From NCBI RefSeq assembly GCF_032062135.1, contig NC_092862.1, positions 99,892,242 to 99,956,241 on the forward strand: DNA of 64,000 bases, written 5' to 3'. Shown piece after piece: positions 45,546 through 58,314 of this stretch. The DNA is from Pyxicephalus adspersus. Lineage: Eukaryota; Chordata; Amphibia; Anura; Pyxicephalidae. Numbering within the stretch: the stretch's first letter is position 1; each line of letters starts with the position of its first letter. The position numbers and the translations under genes were made by a program. The notes below the pieces were generated by a model. That model had not been told where the DNA came from. It did not search any database and worked only from the letters and a program-made list of their open reading frames with translations.

Positions 45546-45881
45546 TTTCTAGGTTATCCCTTTCAAGTAATGGGAAGGAGAATGGCCTAATGCCTTCATA
45601 TACACATAATACCTAAATCATACATAGCTGTCCTTATCTTAGTGGAATGAGTTTTAAGGTAGTATATGTTCATTCTTACCCATTACTTGAAAGAGAAACC
45701 TAGAAATAATGACAATGCACACACACCATTAAAATCAATAATAAAAGGTTATCATTTTCAAGTAATAAGTAAGAATGAATATATACTACCTTTAAACTCA
45801 TTCTACTACATTAGGGACAGCTATCTATGTATCGGATATGAATGTATATAAAGGCGTTAGGTCATTCTCTTTCCTAGGTTA
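45546..45881. mobile_element. Inverted pair of small terminal-repeat elements
   Basis: Unit A (45546-45706) has its own terminal repeats: left TTTCTAGGTTATCCCTTTCA, right (reverse-complemented) TTTCTAGGTTTCTCTTTCA, both continuing AGTAATGGG. Unit B (about 45746-45881) is an inverted copy of A, about 80% similar by eye over 130 bp and missing one terminus. Together they can fold into a long stem with a 40-bp loop. Family unknown. Frame 45666-45851 is a by-product. Confidence 0.75.
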
Positions 45882-46474
45882 ATCTACATTATTAGGCAAT
45901 GGACAACTGCAACGCAATCTTAATGAAGTTGTAAACTTTTACAAGTTTTAATTGACCTTTTGGGCTTTGTTTCTTGTTGTCAGATGGCACCATCTTTTCA
46001 GTGTGACATGCATTGTGCACTGACATTTGTTGACATTTATCAAATGACATAGCCTTAGTAATTTGTTTTGATATTGTCCTTCTGGGTCAATAGATTAATT
46101 GCAGACTAGAACAAGCCAAAATATGATTAGATTGTTTTTTTTTCAATGAACTTTTATTTAATGGCAGATTTTAGAAACATGACGTGTGTAAAGACTGCAG
46201 TGTGTAATGGAGCCAATAATCATTGGTTGATATTGTAAAATCTGTATGTGTTCTTGGGTAAACATAAATTGCATCAAAATCTAATAGAAAACACTGCAAA
46301 GTTCAACACAAGAATACAATAATATATATATGGAGATATTAATATAGAAACATTACATGTGAACAAGTTTATGTGATTTTTGGTACTTTGTTTTATGGAC
46401 TTTCCAAAAAAAGTATGAAGACCTTTTTTATTTCAAAAGGTATATAAAGTTAAGGGTATTGATAATGTCATTAT
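45882..46474. other. No gene recognised
   Basis: AT-rich sequence. Confidence 0.6.
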
Positions 46475-46605
46475 GGGGTCTATTTATGGAGATGTGACAT
46501 TCAATGAAACATTCACTGGTGGAGAGCCAATTACTGCCATTGGAACACATAGACCTGGAAGATTTTCCACAGAATGTCAGATTCATTGCTTTATACATAG
46601 ACCCC
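46475..46605. mobile_element. Foldback MITE, GGGTCTATTTATAAAGC family, copy 2
   Basis: Ends GGGGTCTATTTATGGAG and, reverse-complemented, GGGGTCTATGTATAAAGC; the interior GTGACATTCAATGAAACATT pairs with GAATGTCAGATTCATTGC-type sequence. Same family and length class as 5314-5446. Confidence 0.7.
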
Positions 46606-47683
46606 TTTGTGTTTTTAAAGGCAATTGAATATTGTGTTATTTTATATAAATGAGAAACAGTGCAGCTAGATACAAATCTTTAAGGGTTTTCTAGAAAAAA
46701 AAGTTGATACCACGTTTCTTAAGTATTTTTGTCTCATTAAAGAGCGATCCATTGAGATTTCCAGAGAAATATGGGGTTTGCTGGCATTCTGAAAATGCTA
46801 GCTACCTAAATGTTTTGCTTTCTCTTTGATGTCTCTAACTTCTTACTCAAAGACTTGCTACAAGTATGAAAATCAAAATATTAGGAGTAAAGTCAAAAGT
46901 TCTTAACTTCATCATATTTCTTCTGTCTTAGTTAATAAATATATTTAAGCAAGAGTTTCTTTCTGAAAGACAGACCCTAGAGTTATGCTTCTCTCAAGGA
47001 ACTTCTCTTTACAATGAACTTTGTATCCACTGGACTCAGAATTGGATGTTTTAACAAATTGTCATCTAAGTATGGATTTCATTAAATGTTACATTTTTTG
47101 TTTTGAAATTGGGTTTTCTCGTAAGTAATTCATAAAGTTTATGTCAAGGTAGAATAAAAAAAATATGTTTAGTTTATATTTAGAATAGATGCACATTTCT
47201 CTTTTTAGCCATTGCTGCACTAAACTCCTAGGCAGTGTCCCATTCCTCTCTCTCTCCCTCTCTTTCCATTCATATAATTTCTTAGCTGCTTTGAAGCCAA
47301 CCTAAACCAAGTCACTTACTAATGCTAATTTTCTGATAGATTTGAGAAGATTTACTTCCAAGATTATCCAGTTTTCTGCAAATAGGTAACCAGGGATTTA
47401 ATTTTCATATAATTTTATAATTAAAAAAGATGCAGTTTTAGAGCATGTTCCTATTTTAGTAGGAATTTAGCTCTCTGCAACTGTTTCTACAACAAGCCTG
47501 ATGATGAAGTAAAAAGGAGTAATAAATGCCAGTTTCCCCAACAGGACTAAGCTAAAGGTAAAATTACATTGCATTACATTCACTATAAAAGTAGAATTAC
47601 GGTTACATTCAGGTAATGCCCCCAACAGGACCAAGTATTACATATATAACTTATTAGAGAATATTTTTTTGTTAAAAGCCTTC
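46606..47683. other. No gene recognised
   Basis: AT-rich sequence with a short CT-rich patch at about 47247-47272. Confidence 0.6.
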
Positions 47684-48396
47684 TGGTAACGCAAGCGGGT
47701 GTAGACCCACTGTGCCACTGACTGGGTATGCTCCAGAGGGGCGTAACTAAGCCGCTACCAGGTCTTCACTAGGGCCTCTGATGGTGAGGATAGGCTTGGG
47801 CCGCAGGGTAGCTGTCAGGTGCACCTCCACAGCAATCCCCGAGTCAGTGGCAGCTGAACACAGGAGTCAGGGTACTCGGTACAAGCAACGAGGAGCTTAC
47901 ATGGCCATGAAGGTATAGGAGAGGTAGTAATTAAACAAAGTCCCTGAACAAGATCCAAGGTCAAAGTCAGGCGGCAATCAGGCAGAAGTTCATACACAAA
48001 ATCCGAGGTCAGGGTCAGGCGGCAAACAGGCAAAGTCCAAGGGTTTGATAAGCAAGGTCCGGTACACAGGAAGGCAGACAGAAGAAGCACCTTAGCACTT
48101 GGAGTTAGACTAGCTAAGACCATGAAATTGCTCAGGCAACTTCCTGTAGTGGGAAGGGCCTTTAAATACTAGCAGAGATCCAGTCAGAGGCTGTAGAAAC
48201 AGAGGGCGTGTACATGTTGCCTCATAAATGAAGAGAGACAAACCCACGCCAGCTCAAACACCAGTGCAAGTCTCCAGCAGGAAGGAAACTCTGGCATGGA
48301 ACACATGTCCCGGGGTTACTCTACCTGAAAGATAGGACCCGGCGCCTGTGCCTGCAGTTAGGAGCAGCGGCGCCGGCACGACCTGCACGGCTAACA
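47684..48396 (-). mobile_element. Solo LTR (Gypsy-like), copy 2
   Basis: Starts TGGTAACGCAAGCGGG and ends GGCTAACA, colinear with 35265-35962 over its full length (about 713 bp). CTTC occurs directly outside both ends (47680-47683 and 48397-48400). It carries the same TATA-like complement of TTTAAATACTAGC at about 48160 and the same GGATAGGACCCGGCGCC-like GC-rich block near 48330. No partner LTR or coding interior. The minus-strand frame at 47815-48123 is LTR sequence. Confidence 0.82.
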
Positions 48397-50187
48397 CTTC
48401 TCTTGGGCTAGAGGTGAGTAGTAAAAACTTGGTGTCAACTCAGTCTACAAAGTCATAATCTACTTTTTCAGTCTAGACAATGAATATTTGTTGACTTGTC
48501 CTGTTGTTCCTGATTATGAAACAACTCTTAACCTGAAATCATGGCTTAATCATGGGTTATAGAAGAAAACAAGAATGATGTAATTACATAATCACTTTAG
48601 GCAACCTGCCCTCAGGATGTAACAGCTATTTAACAAGACTCCTGACCGGTTAAGTAAGCAATAAAGTTGTTGTCATTTTTAGTTATAGGCTTTATTTTTG
48701 ATGGATTTCCGTCCACTAAAATAAATTACTATTGCTTTTCAGCTTAACATCTTAACTACTGTACTTATAAAGCAACTGTATTATTAAAAAAATCATGTAT
48801 TCCATACTTACAGCTTCTTATACAAATTTCAAGTGTAATTTAATGGCCTGCTTGTAATTAACTTACAAAAAGCTTAAATATAAAGGGCACATGTCATGAG
48901 ATAATTAGTTACCAGTTACCTGATTGACATGCTCATCTTCTGGCTCCAATTCTCTGTGAATCGCTGATTTAGGACCCGTATGAAGCCTTTAGGATTTATT
49001 TCACAACTTAGCAATTTAACATCCAAGCAATTTATATCTTGGAACATATTTTTTATTTTACTATAAATGTGCAGTGTTTAGAAAAATGTGTTTTATTTTG
49101 TCCAAAAAATTGTGTGTGCAACTTCCTAAATAATCTTAAACATTTTTTAAATATCTGTAGGTATTAGAAATGGGAAGTTAACCATGAACTCTTGTACTTT
49201 TTATTTGGTTCATGTAAATAATTATCATATATTTATATACAGGATGTTCTGGCTCACAAGGCTTACAGTGCAATACAAATCCTCCAAATATATGTAGGCT
49301 AGCAGAAAAACTGTTATGGGAACACAAAACATATTGAATAAAGCATTGTGGTGTAAATCCCTGTGTTTTTAAACCCTTTGGTTAATCCCTTCAACCTTTG
49401 GTTAGAAGAGACTCCAAGATATGAGAATCTAAAAGCAGAAGGTCTGGGTTCTTTTATTTGTTAAATATCAGCAATACTGGATTTTGCTTACATAAGCAGT
49501 CAATTGAGTCAAGACTGCCCATTGTTTCATGCAAGTAAGGCATTTGTTGGGAAGGTGATGGACAATTGTAAATTGAATGACTTTGGAGCCTGTTTATAGA
49601 AGATTGATGTGGTCATATCATCTCTACAAAAGTTGAGGATCAGCCAGTCTGAACCCTTATCCATCTTTTTTAGATGATATCATGGAATGAGATGTGCAAT
49701 AATGTACAAAGTAAGGGCTCTGCTTTGCATTAAGTCTGTGTTCTCTAACCAGTTCAAACAAACATATTAAGTTTTAATTTGAACATTTTTTTTAAGAAAA
49801 TACGCAACTCATTGTGATTTGCTCATAATTGTTAATGCAATTTAATGAGAAATACTGTATGTGGAACATTACTATACAATAAATACTAATGGAGGTTTTG
49901 ACCTCCTAAAAATGACAATACTGTATAAATTCTTTGGCATACAGTAATTTCCCTATTGAATAACTCTGTATGTAGCTCTAAACTGCCTTCTAACACCTCC
50001 CTTCACTTTTTTGGTATTTAGAGAATGGCTTTTGACCAGGATATGAAGGCTCCAACAACAATAGGTTTTCAGAGGTGGAAAGAATACCCTCCAGACACAC
50101 AAACAGGGATGCAAGCAGCAATAGAAACATGACATAAATGCCAAACCAATTCCACCTAATTCAAAACAAAATGAAACTTTTAATAAA
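48397..50187. other. No gene recognised
   Basis: AT-rich sequence; no recognised features. Confidence 0.6.
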
Positions 50188-50560
50188 GACACATAAGGCT
50201 TTAAAACAGAACTAAATCTGCACTACTCACTTGTCTCAGTTCCTTCACAAGGCACCAACATTTTATTCTTTCCTCTCTTCCTGTATACGATCTTTGGTCA
50301 TCTTAATTGACCAGGCCGGGATGACGTAACTCCAGTTCATTCATTCCGGGCATGTGCGGGTAAAACCAGGATTGCCAGTTATCCTGGCAATCAAAGTTCC
50401 TACTATGCAAACACACAGCTCAACTTTTTTCCAGATACCTGGAGCGATCAGGCATCTAGGAAAGATTATAAAAGAAGGGACATTGCCTTTTTCTTTCTGC
50501 AATAATGACATGCCAGATAATGGATTCCTAAAGTGGAACTGGACAAATGTTAAATCACCA
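50188..50560. mobile_element. T2-related element
   Basis: The left end is TTTAAAACAGAACTAAATC at about 50192. Interior GGTCATCTTAATTGACCAGG and CCGGGATGACG at about 50294-50325 match 9313-9350 and 28345-28380. CTAAAGTGGAACTGG at about 50529 resembles another terminus but in the same orientation as the left one, so the element may be rearranged. A hairpin pairs TTGCCAG with CTGGCAA at about 50372-50388. Confidence 0.5.
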
Positions 50561-51729
50561 AGCTATGTCCCTAGACAATCATGTCCTTTTCGTAAAAAAA
50601 AATGAGGTTTTCCTTTTCCATATACTTAATAAAACTAAAAATGGAATTAAAAAATCATTGGGAAATGGCATTTAAAGTAATTGATGAACAATGAAATACC
50701 ATTAAACGTAGCCGCTTCTTTTATTATGTGTAGCCGGATGTGATCTAACACTAATAATAAACTACCTTTAATTTCAAGGGATTGAAAACAGCAAATATCC
50801 AGATTCCATCTGAAGTTCCTTTGTGATTTAACACTTCTGTGGGAGAATGTGAGCTGTCTTTTATCACTGCAGTATAGTAGCACTCTCTGTAATAAACAAC
50901 AGTAAATAATGGAGCAAAGTCAAGCAGAGACCTTTCAGTGCTTTGAAAACCCTGCCATTCCTTTCACTGGTACACATTATAAAGATTATGACTTCCATGA
51001 ACTCTATTCAGCTGATTTATGAGCCTTTTGCCGCCCTATAAAACGTGTTGCCTGAAGTTAGTTGTTGGTACATGTGACTTCTCTTTGCAGCCCTCTTTAT
51101 TGTTTGTTTTGAAAGGAACAAGTAATATTGTCACACTTTCACTGAATAATGGTAAAGTGAATTTGTCAGCCTCTAAATCATTTATATTCACGTTTTTTCA
51201 TTCTTTTTTCTTTAAAGGAAAGCTATAATTATTTGAATCAGCAGTTATTTGATTTATAAACTAACATTTGTTATCTTTTATTTTGTTGTTTATTAAAATG
51301 TTATTTTAGAAATAGATTTATCACCATGTTTGCCAATGGCACTGGTTTCTAAAGGAGCACATAACCTGTTTGCTTTCAGATTGTCTCATTCAGATGTAAG
51401 CTTGAGTTATTGAACTCTGTGCCAGGTATTCTTTTACAGGTAAATCAAACCCAGGGCAGATATTAAAGTCTATGTTATAATTAATACATCATTAAATGCA
51501 TTTTAAGTGCAAGCAGTGTAAGTACTTAAAAAGGGTTTGGCATCAGTAATTTGCAGTTTACTGTATTTCAGAGATTAGAGGGTGCCCCCACCCCCCATAA
51601 GTAGGACAAGAAAAATAGTATGGAGTGTGCTTTCCTATTCACTGTCCAGTCATAGAGTAGGTATGATACCTGTGAACATGTGAAAAGTAACCTAGACCTC
51701 CACATTCTGGCTGGAAATAGAAACAATTA
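50561..51729. other. No gene recognised; part unique-looking
   Basis: About 50640-50960 is unique-looking, with retained CpGs (CGTAGCCGC, TAGCCGGATG) and TAAT words, resembling conserved non-coding DNA in composition only. Confidence 0.5.
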
Positions 51730-52175
51730 CTAAAACTCTTTAAACAATTACTATTCGACCTAAAATCAAATTCAGGCTACTGTTCTACACTTTTTTAATC
51801 ACTTCTCAGCCACCTTCTGTTCTCCTCCAGTGACCTACTAACGATTTTCTCACTTATAACCTCTTCCCATGTACCCAAGAGTCCTCCTACTCTGAAATTC
51901 CCATCCTCTTCCTATTAGGCTTCCTTCCATTTTCAACACATTTAAAAGAGCTATTTAATGTCAACTCTCAATCTTGCCTACCTGTCTTTGTCTATCTTAT
52001 GACTAGTTATGCACCATTCAGTTTCCACCTTTTATTATGTACTATACTCTTCCACCTTTTGGACAGGGTCAGCTCCTCCTGTTGCATTGTACTTGTATTT
52101 CACATGCAACTTCTTTTAATGTACAGCACTTTGTAATATGTTGGTGCTAAATATAGTTTGATAATGTAATAATCA
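51730..52175 (+). mobile_element. L2/CR1-type LINE 3' end fragment
   Basis: The interval contains CTCCTACTCTGAAATTCCCA, a decayed coding tail, followed by CATTTAAAAGAGC and CTACCTGTCTTTGTCTATC. Next come GGACAGGGTCAGCTCCTCCT and the terminal signature TGTACAGCACTTTGTAATAT plus GTTGGTGCTAAATA. I recognise this as the common 3' end of an L2-like frog LINE. The same terminal signature forms the tail of the SINE at 44-362. 5'-truncated, as usual for LINEs. Confidence 0.65.
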
Positions 52176-55012
52176 TTCCACAAGAATTAACACATCTTTT
52201 TACATATATAAATATGGACAAAAACTGAAGTACACCTTTTTACCTATACATATACTTTGATGTTATGCCACTAATACCACAATGTTTATGATAAGCACTG
52301 ACTTTAAGCGTCGGACCATTGTTCCAGACTATTGCCTTCCCAGTGCAATCATCATTGTTACTCTCTCTGTACAGTATAAGTCATTTTGATGCTCGAACAA
52401 TTAATTCAAATGGAGCAAACTTAATATTTATGAACAAACTGTGAACATCTTTCCTCTTCCACCTGCTATAAATGATTACCAAGTTAGAAAGCTCACTACA
52501 ATAGGGTTTTTTCCCTAGTGAAAAATTTCATACCTTTTCTATGGAGAAAGGCAAAGGTGCTTAATCAGTCATATGTATTTTCAGGCATGCTTCCAATTTC
52601 GACAGTGTTAGCTACTCTTACACTAAGCAGTACTTGTATTCAGCAGCAACTCCTTGTGCCTCCTTGGCATTCATTTTCTCATGGAATAGATGATAAACTT
52701 GTGACCATAATATTATTTCCATGAACGAAGATGAGCTGAAGTATTATGGATCCAATTTATTGCACTCACAAACATAGGTTCTCATCTCTCTATCCAGGTA
52801 AGAGACGTAAAAATTATCTACTTAAAAGAGGAGAGGTTTTCATAATCTTAGACTAAATCCAGAACCCTGTGTACATAAAGGTAGTTCATGTTATTTCCTG
52901 TTTGGTTTTGATACCTTCTTGTTCAAATGCTTTCCATTTCTATCCACAGAAAAACAGAAACTTGCTTTTACTCTGCAATTTTCTATTGCTTTCAAAAACC
53001 TAATTTTGTCAGTACAGTACAGTCTAGTTACAGATTAATTCTGCAGCAGGCCCATCATTTTCATATAAGTCACTAGGACGGCAGGGGGTGACAAGACAGC
53101 ACCAATACACATATAGGATTTTTCTTTTCATTTCTTTTCGGACATTCTTGACATGTTATGTATATGTTATACAGTAACGTTAACACCTTAGAAGTTTTTT
53201 ATGGAAGTAGATCAGGCACAAACAGATTATATATATTTAGATTATTTAAATTATGAGTAGAAATAAATGGAACCTTTTTTTTTACAGTGAAGGAAAAAAG
53301 TGTGAATTTGCAGCATTCAGTCCATAAACTACATATTGTATATTAGTATAAGTATAGTTAAAATTGATGGGGTTGTCAGGGGCACCTACGGGTTATGTCC
53401 CTAGCCTAAAATTTAACCTCTGCTGGCCATAAAAAGACTTTTTAAAAAAAGTTTTTTTTGAAATTATTTTCACTTGTTTTCATATGTCCCCCTGAACCCT
53501 ACCCCTTCACCCTTAATAGGTATGGTGATAATACATTTCAAGGGCTTTGCACTTTAATGCAAATTTGGTGCATGGCTTTCATATGCGTTTTATTTACTAT
53601 ATTTTAACTTGACATGCTTTTTAAAAATTTACTAGCATGTTTCTGTTGGTCCCCTTAATACCCCAATCGAAGCAACCACCACAGCAATTTTGATGAGAAT
53701 AACTTTTAAAGCTGAGCTGAGTACATGAATTAATACACATATTAATTAGGTGATCTGTTTCAATCATCCTTCAGTAGCCCTGATGTAAGGCTGTTGGATA
53801 TATAGACACTTTTCATTGTTTTTTCATAGTTTTATTTTCTGCCTCACCCTAGATTAAAGTTGATAATTAAATGTTTGACCTTACAATGCATATAATAGCA
53901 AAATAAATGAGGATAGCAAACTGTTAAGGAAACCATTATTATGTGATGTATACATATTATATTATAACACAATTATTTGTAAACATTCTTTACATTTTTA
54001 ATTTAAAACCTAAATTTTAAAAATAAATACACAGATAAAAATCACATAAATGTGTCTGTTCTGCAGTTTAGCGATAGTTACAGGTCCTGTACCCCAGCAT
54101 GGGGACAGTGGAAGAAGATATAACTGCCTGTTGGGCTCATTCTCTTTGTCATTCAGTCAGTCTGTATTCCCCACCTGCTTCTTCCCCATCCCATTCTGAG
54201 CTTTGCTGTACAGCAACTAAACCAATTGAAATGTAGGTTCTGACATTTAGTGATGTAATAATGAATACAGGTGTGCATTTATGTATCTTTTTTATATTGC
54301 CAGGAATACCCTTTTAAATAAGTTCCACCCAATTTCACTAGCGCTTAGAGTGCACATGTATACCTATTCGACTGACAGATAATGTTTGTCCCTACCACAT
54401 GGTGCCAGTTGGAACAGCTACATCTACTTGCATTTCTTATATAAATAACATATTGGAGTTTTGCTGTGGGATTTAAGCCAGGGCTTTTCCAAACATCAAA
54501 ACAATGAGTATTTGTGGCTCCCTCCTATCAGCACATAGAGGCATAGTATATGAGTTGACAGGCTGGGACTCAATAGGCACCAAAGAAATTTGCTTGCTAA
54601 AGAACCTCGAGCAGTATCAGCAGTAACTCCCAGAGCGTGGCTGGCACAATCTGTAATGTGTTCAGCAATCTTTCAGCTCCAGTAAGTGACTGATAAATAC
54701 TTGTCATTACTCAGGGCGAGGCAGTGGATGAGATGTGTTAAACATAGGTCAACGCCATATCACAGGAGGACATCCTTTTATTCTAAAATGTCAGTGACAC
54801 TATCAGGTAATCAAGCAACAAAAGAATAGGAAAATAAGTTAGTGACTGAATGGTATGTAAAGGAGATGACAGTTAACAGTTACTTTTGTTTTTCCTTTCA
54901 CATCTGACTGCATTCACTGTACAAAAAGAAACAGTTTGACGTCTTATGTGAACATCTGTACAAACCGCACAGGGGCAAAATATGTGCAGCTAAAGCTTTT
55001 AGAATGTCTTAT
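52176..55012. other. No gene recognised
   Basis: AT-rich sequence. About 54590-54850 is unique-looking and GC-balanced. No coding signal. Confidence 0.55.
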
Positions 55013-55130
55013 TATTATTATTATTATTATTATCATCAATATTTAATATTATTACTATTATTAATATATAGTGTAGTCAATAGGGTTCTATCCCTATTGA
55101 GTTTACATGTCCATAGTAAAGCAATGCAGG
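55013..55130 (-). repeat. (ATT)n and possible L2/SINE tail remnant
   Basis: An ATT trinucleotide run at 55013-55036 passes into AATATATAGTGTAGTC, resembling the reversed tail region of L2/SINE elements. An internal pair, AATAGGG/CCCTATT, brackets TTCTAT at about 55079-55098. Confidence 0.4.
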
Positions 55131-55637
55131 TATTTATTTTACATACATCACAGTATGCTCTTTGTTGATCCCTTCAGTCAAATTTATTTTCAGAAAGACT
55201 GCTATCTTTGTTCAGGCACCACCTATTGTCAGTATCTAGTTCCTGGAATAAGATGGTTGTTTTAAGATAAAACAAACTTGTATATCTTAGGGCTGTTCAG
55301 TTCTTGCTATAAATATCTGACATAGATTAGCACTGCTGCATGCTCTTACTTTGTGACCTACTATGAAGTTTTTACAATCAGATCATGCAGGAATTTAAGA
55401 CCAAAGGAATGGTTATTCCTGTCTGCAGCAAAAAAATGACATCATCTTAGTCTTGTTTTTTTCCATATATTGATTCTGTTGCTGAAAAGTTTCCAAAACT
55501 TTCCACTTGAAAGCTGAACTTAACTTTATTGTCCAGTAGCTGGCGCTCCCCTCTGCTGGGCACTGCGCCAAGGTTGTAGGTGATTCCTTAGTGCCCTTAT
55601 GTACAACCTTTAGGACAACCAGCTTTGAAGTGTGTGT

Positions 55638-55726
55638 CTAGGGACTTTAGTCTATGAGCCCCTTTGAGGGACAGCTAGTGATATGACTATAGACTTTTTA
55701 AAGCGCCCTATAAATTTCACCTATTT
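55638..55726 (+). mobile_element. SINE 3' fragment
   Basis: GAGCCCCTTTGAGGGACAGC, TAGTGATATGACTATAGAC and TTTTTAAAGCGCCCTATAAA match the 3' half of the SINE at 44-362 (GAGCCTCTTTGAGGCACAG...). The tRNA-like head is absent. Confidence 0.7.
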
Positions 55727-58314
55727 TATACTTTTATCTTATTTGTATAGAAATTTTTTTTTGAAGAAGAAAATCACACAGGAAATTTTGAGTCTGTGTT
55801 GACTTTTACGTACAGCTTTTACATGTTAGAATTTGGCAGTGGTTAGTATTCAATGGCTTCACTATGGTGTCTGAAACATTCTAAATGAATTCACTTAAAA
55901 TGCTGAATGCATTTCTGAGTGACTGACAGTTTAGATTTCTTGATCTAAGAAAAAGACAGCACCTTCAAATGATGGAAGAAGTCCTCGTCCCTGAACATTA
56001 GAAGAAAAACTTTTCTTTCCTAAAGGAGTCCTTGTCTTGTGTTATACACCCTACAAAGTACTGGGAGCATAAAATCATAACTTAATACAGATAGACAGTT
56101 ATACTCATTATTGATATATTATTGTTAACATAAAAAGAACAATAAAAAATAATAATTAACTAAAATAAATAACAGTCGTTTTATGAAATGCTGTAATGCA
56201 TCTGGTAATGCTTTCTTTTATGCAGATAGTATACTAAATACACAATCTAAACTGGATAGAGCTTTCCCCAAATGTTATCCCTAAATTTAGATTACTGTTT
56301 TTCCCAAAGTGTGAAAGTTCAGTGAGGAGATACCCCATAGATTGGAAATATCATGTAGTATTCTCTGAGCCTGATTACTCCAGATTACTAGGTTTACTCC
56401 TAGAAACACTACATGCAGGACTGAATTTCCTTTGCCAGTATAAACCATCAAAAGCAGGCAGAACATAATGTAGACAGTCCCTGAATGTTCTCATATTTAA
56501 TAAAAGATTACAGATTGACAAGTATAGCCATCTGGCATTGTCTAAGTTGCTGTGTCCCATAAACACAAGCATCTTTTTTTCTCACTTGTTTCCCCCTGTT
56601 CCCCTTGCAACCCATTCCTTTTCTTAGCAATTGTAGTGAAAATACTATGTTCAAAGACTTTGCAAGTAAGCTAAAGAGTTGGCTCTTGTTTTTCCTAATT
56701 ATATTTGAGCTTTTAAAGATTTATAGAAAAGTTCTTTTCTATAAATAAAAAAAAAATTTATTTGTATGTCAGTCCCTACTTTATGAGATATATTCTGTAC
56801 ATGAGGACTGAGCAGCTCCAAAAATGTGTCTTATATATGGCTTATAGATTAATTGTAAAGGCCTCCGCAAAGTTTAGGGAGGTAAGTGTCATGTGTGTTC
56901 TTCACGCAGAACATAGAGACCCATGTAGAGAAAACATGACATACCACACTAATTTTGCCTGCAGCTTTCAGTCTGCCGCTATTCTTTGATATCAAGTATT
57001 TCCTCGAGAAAAGTCTTTGAGGCCGACATCTTCAATTTCAAATAACGCAAGAATTTCTCTTTAGTCTATCCACGTGCCTACATAACTTTTAACTTTATGT
57101 TCTCCTTTACCTAGCACTATTCTTATTGCTGCATACTTTATGTAAGAACATTTCCCTGGAATAATCATATGTAATTACTGTCATGTGTTAACTTGTGTGT
57201 CCATTGCCTCCGAATATAATACATTAGTTCCAGTCTCCATAATTACATTACTGCTCAAAACCATTTTATGAATAATATTACAGAGTTTATTAATGTCATA
57301 TAAATATAGCTCTTCTAGCTCTTTAAATAAAATGATCAAATATCCACTGCCAGCCAGAGCTTTGAAATCAGCATTAAAAGGACAGCATGGTTTATAAAAC
57401 TCTTGACTATATTCATGGCCATTATACAGTCGACAAGGTGTTCTGTCTTGTGCTTCTTTTATGTATTCAATATATTTTAATAATTTCGGAATTGTTCAAA
57501 TGGCATTTGCTCAAGACATAAGGGAAATCTCTCACCACACATCAAAAGTTTAACATCAAAGCAAATGATAGCTTTTCCTTGAAGCCAAAGATTCACCTGT
57601 GTCCCCTTAGTTAATATTCGTCATTTATGCTCCAAGGTCTCTAAAATCTATTGGAGATTATCTGCTAAGCTCGACTAACTTTGAAAAGATGGTTTAACAT
57701 TCTTCCTGCTATACTCTAAGGACTGGTCAGTCATTCTTGCAAATTTCAGGCCAAGAAAGTGAATTAGACTTGCAGCGCTAATAATAAGCACTCTGTACTC
57801 ATCAAACTAGGGAGACAGCAAGTTCATTGATAAGAAGGGAATGTAAATGTGCTGTTTACTCTTTGATGTGTGACACTCAAAAGCTTGTTTGGCAAAGTCA
57901 TCTATCTTATGTTGTTTATTAATCATTCCATTATGTCTCTTGGTCAACTGTGAAAGCAGAGCTGCTGGTGTATTGCACAAATATAGCCTCATATTACTGA
58001 GATTCAGAGAAAATAATTCAACATGTTGTTGTCTGGTTTTGCTTGGTTGTTACCCAAAGCCCCAAAGCTATGCATTTCATACCTTGCATCAATAATAGCC
58101 ATCCAGCTTGACATAAAATAATTCTGTTTTAGAATATGTGGCTCTATAGGTGTATCTGTACTATAAAACAGTAGATCCAGTTGCTCAGTTGTCTCAGGGG
58201 CCTATAGGAAAGATTAGTATAGCTGTGAACACTTGCCCTTAATAAGTAATTAAACCCTTATCTGTTGGATTTGTAGTCAAATTGATGAAGTGTAAACATG
58301 TTTTATTTTAAACA
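55727..58314. other. No gene recognised; part unique-looking
   Basis: About 57000-58130 is unique-looking, with retained CpGs and homeobox-type words, and shares no words with the repeats here. It may be conserved non-coding DNA, but this cannot be shown from one sequence. Confidence 0.5.
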
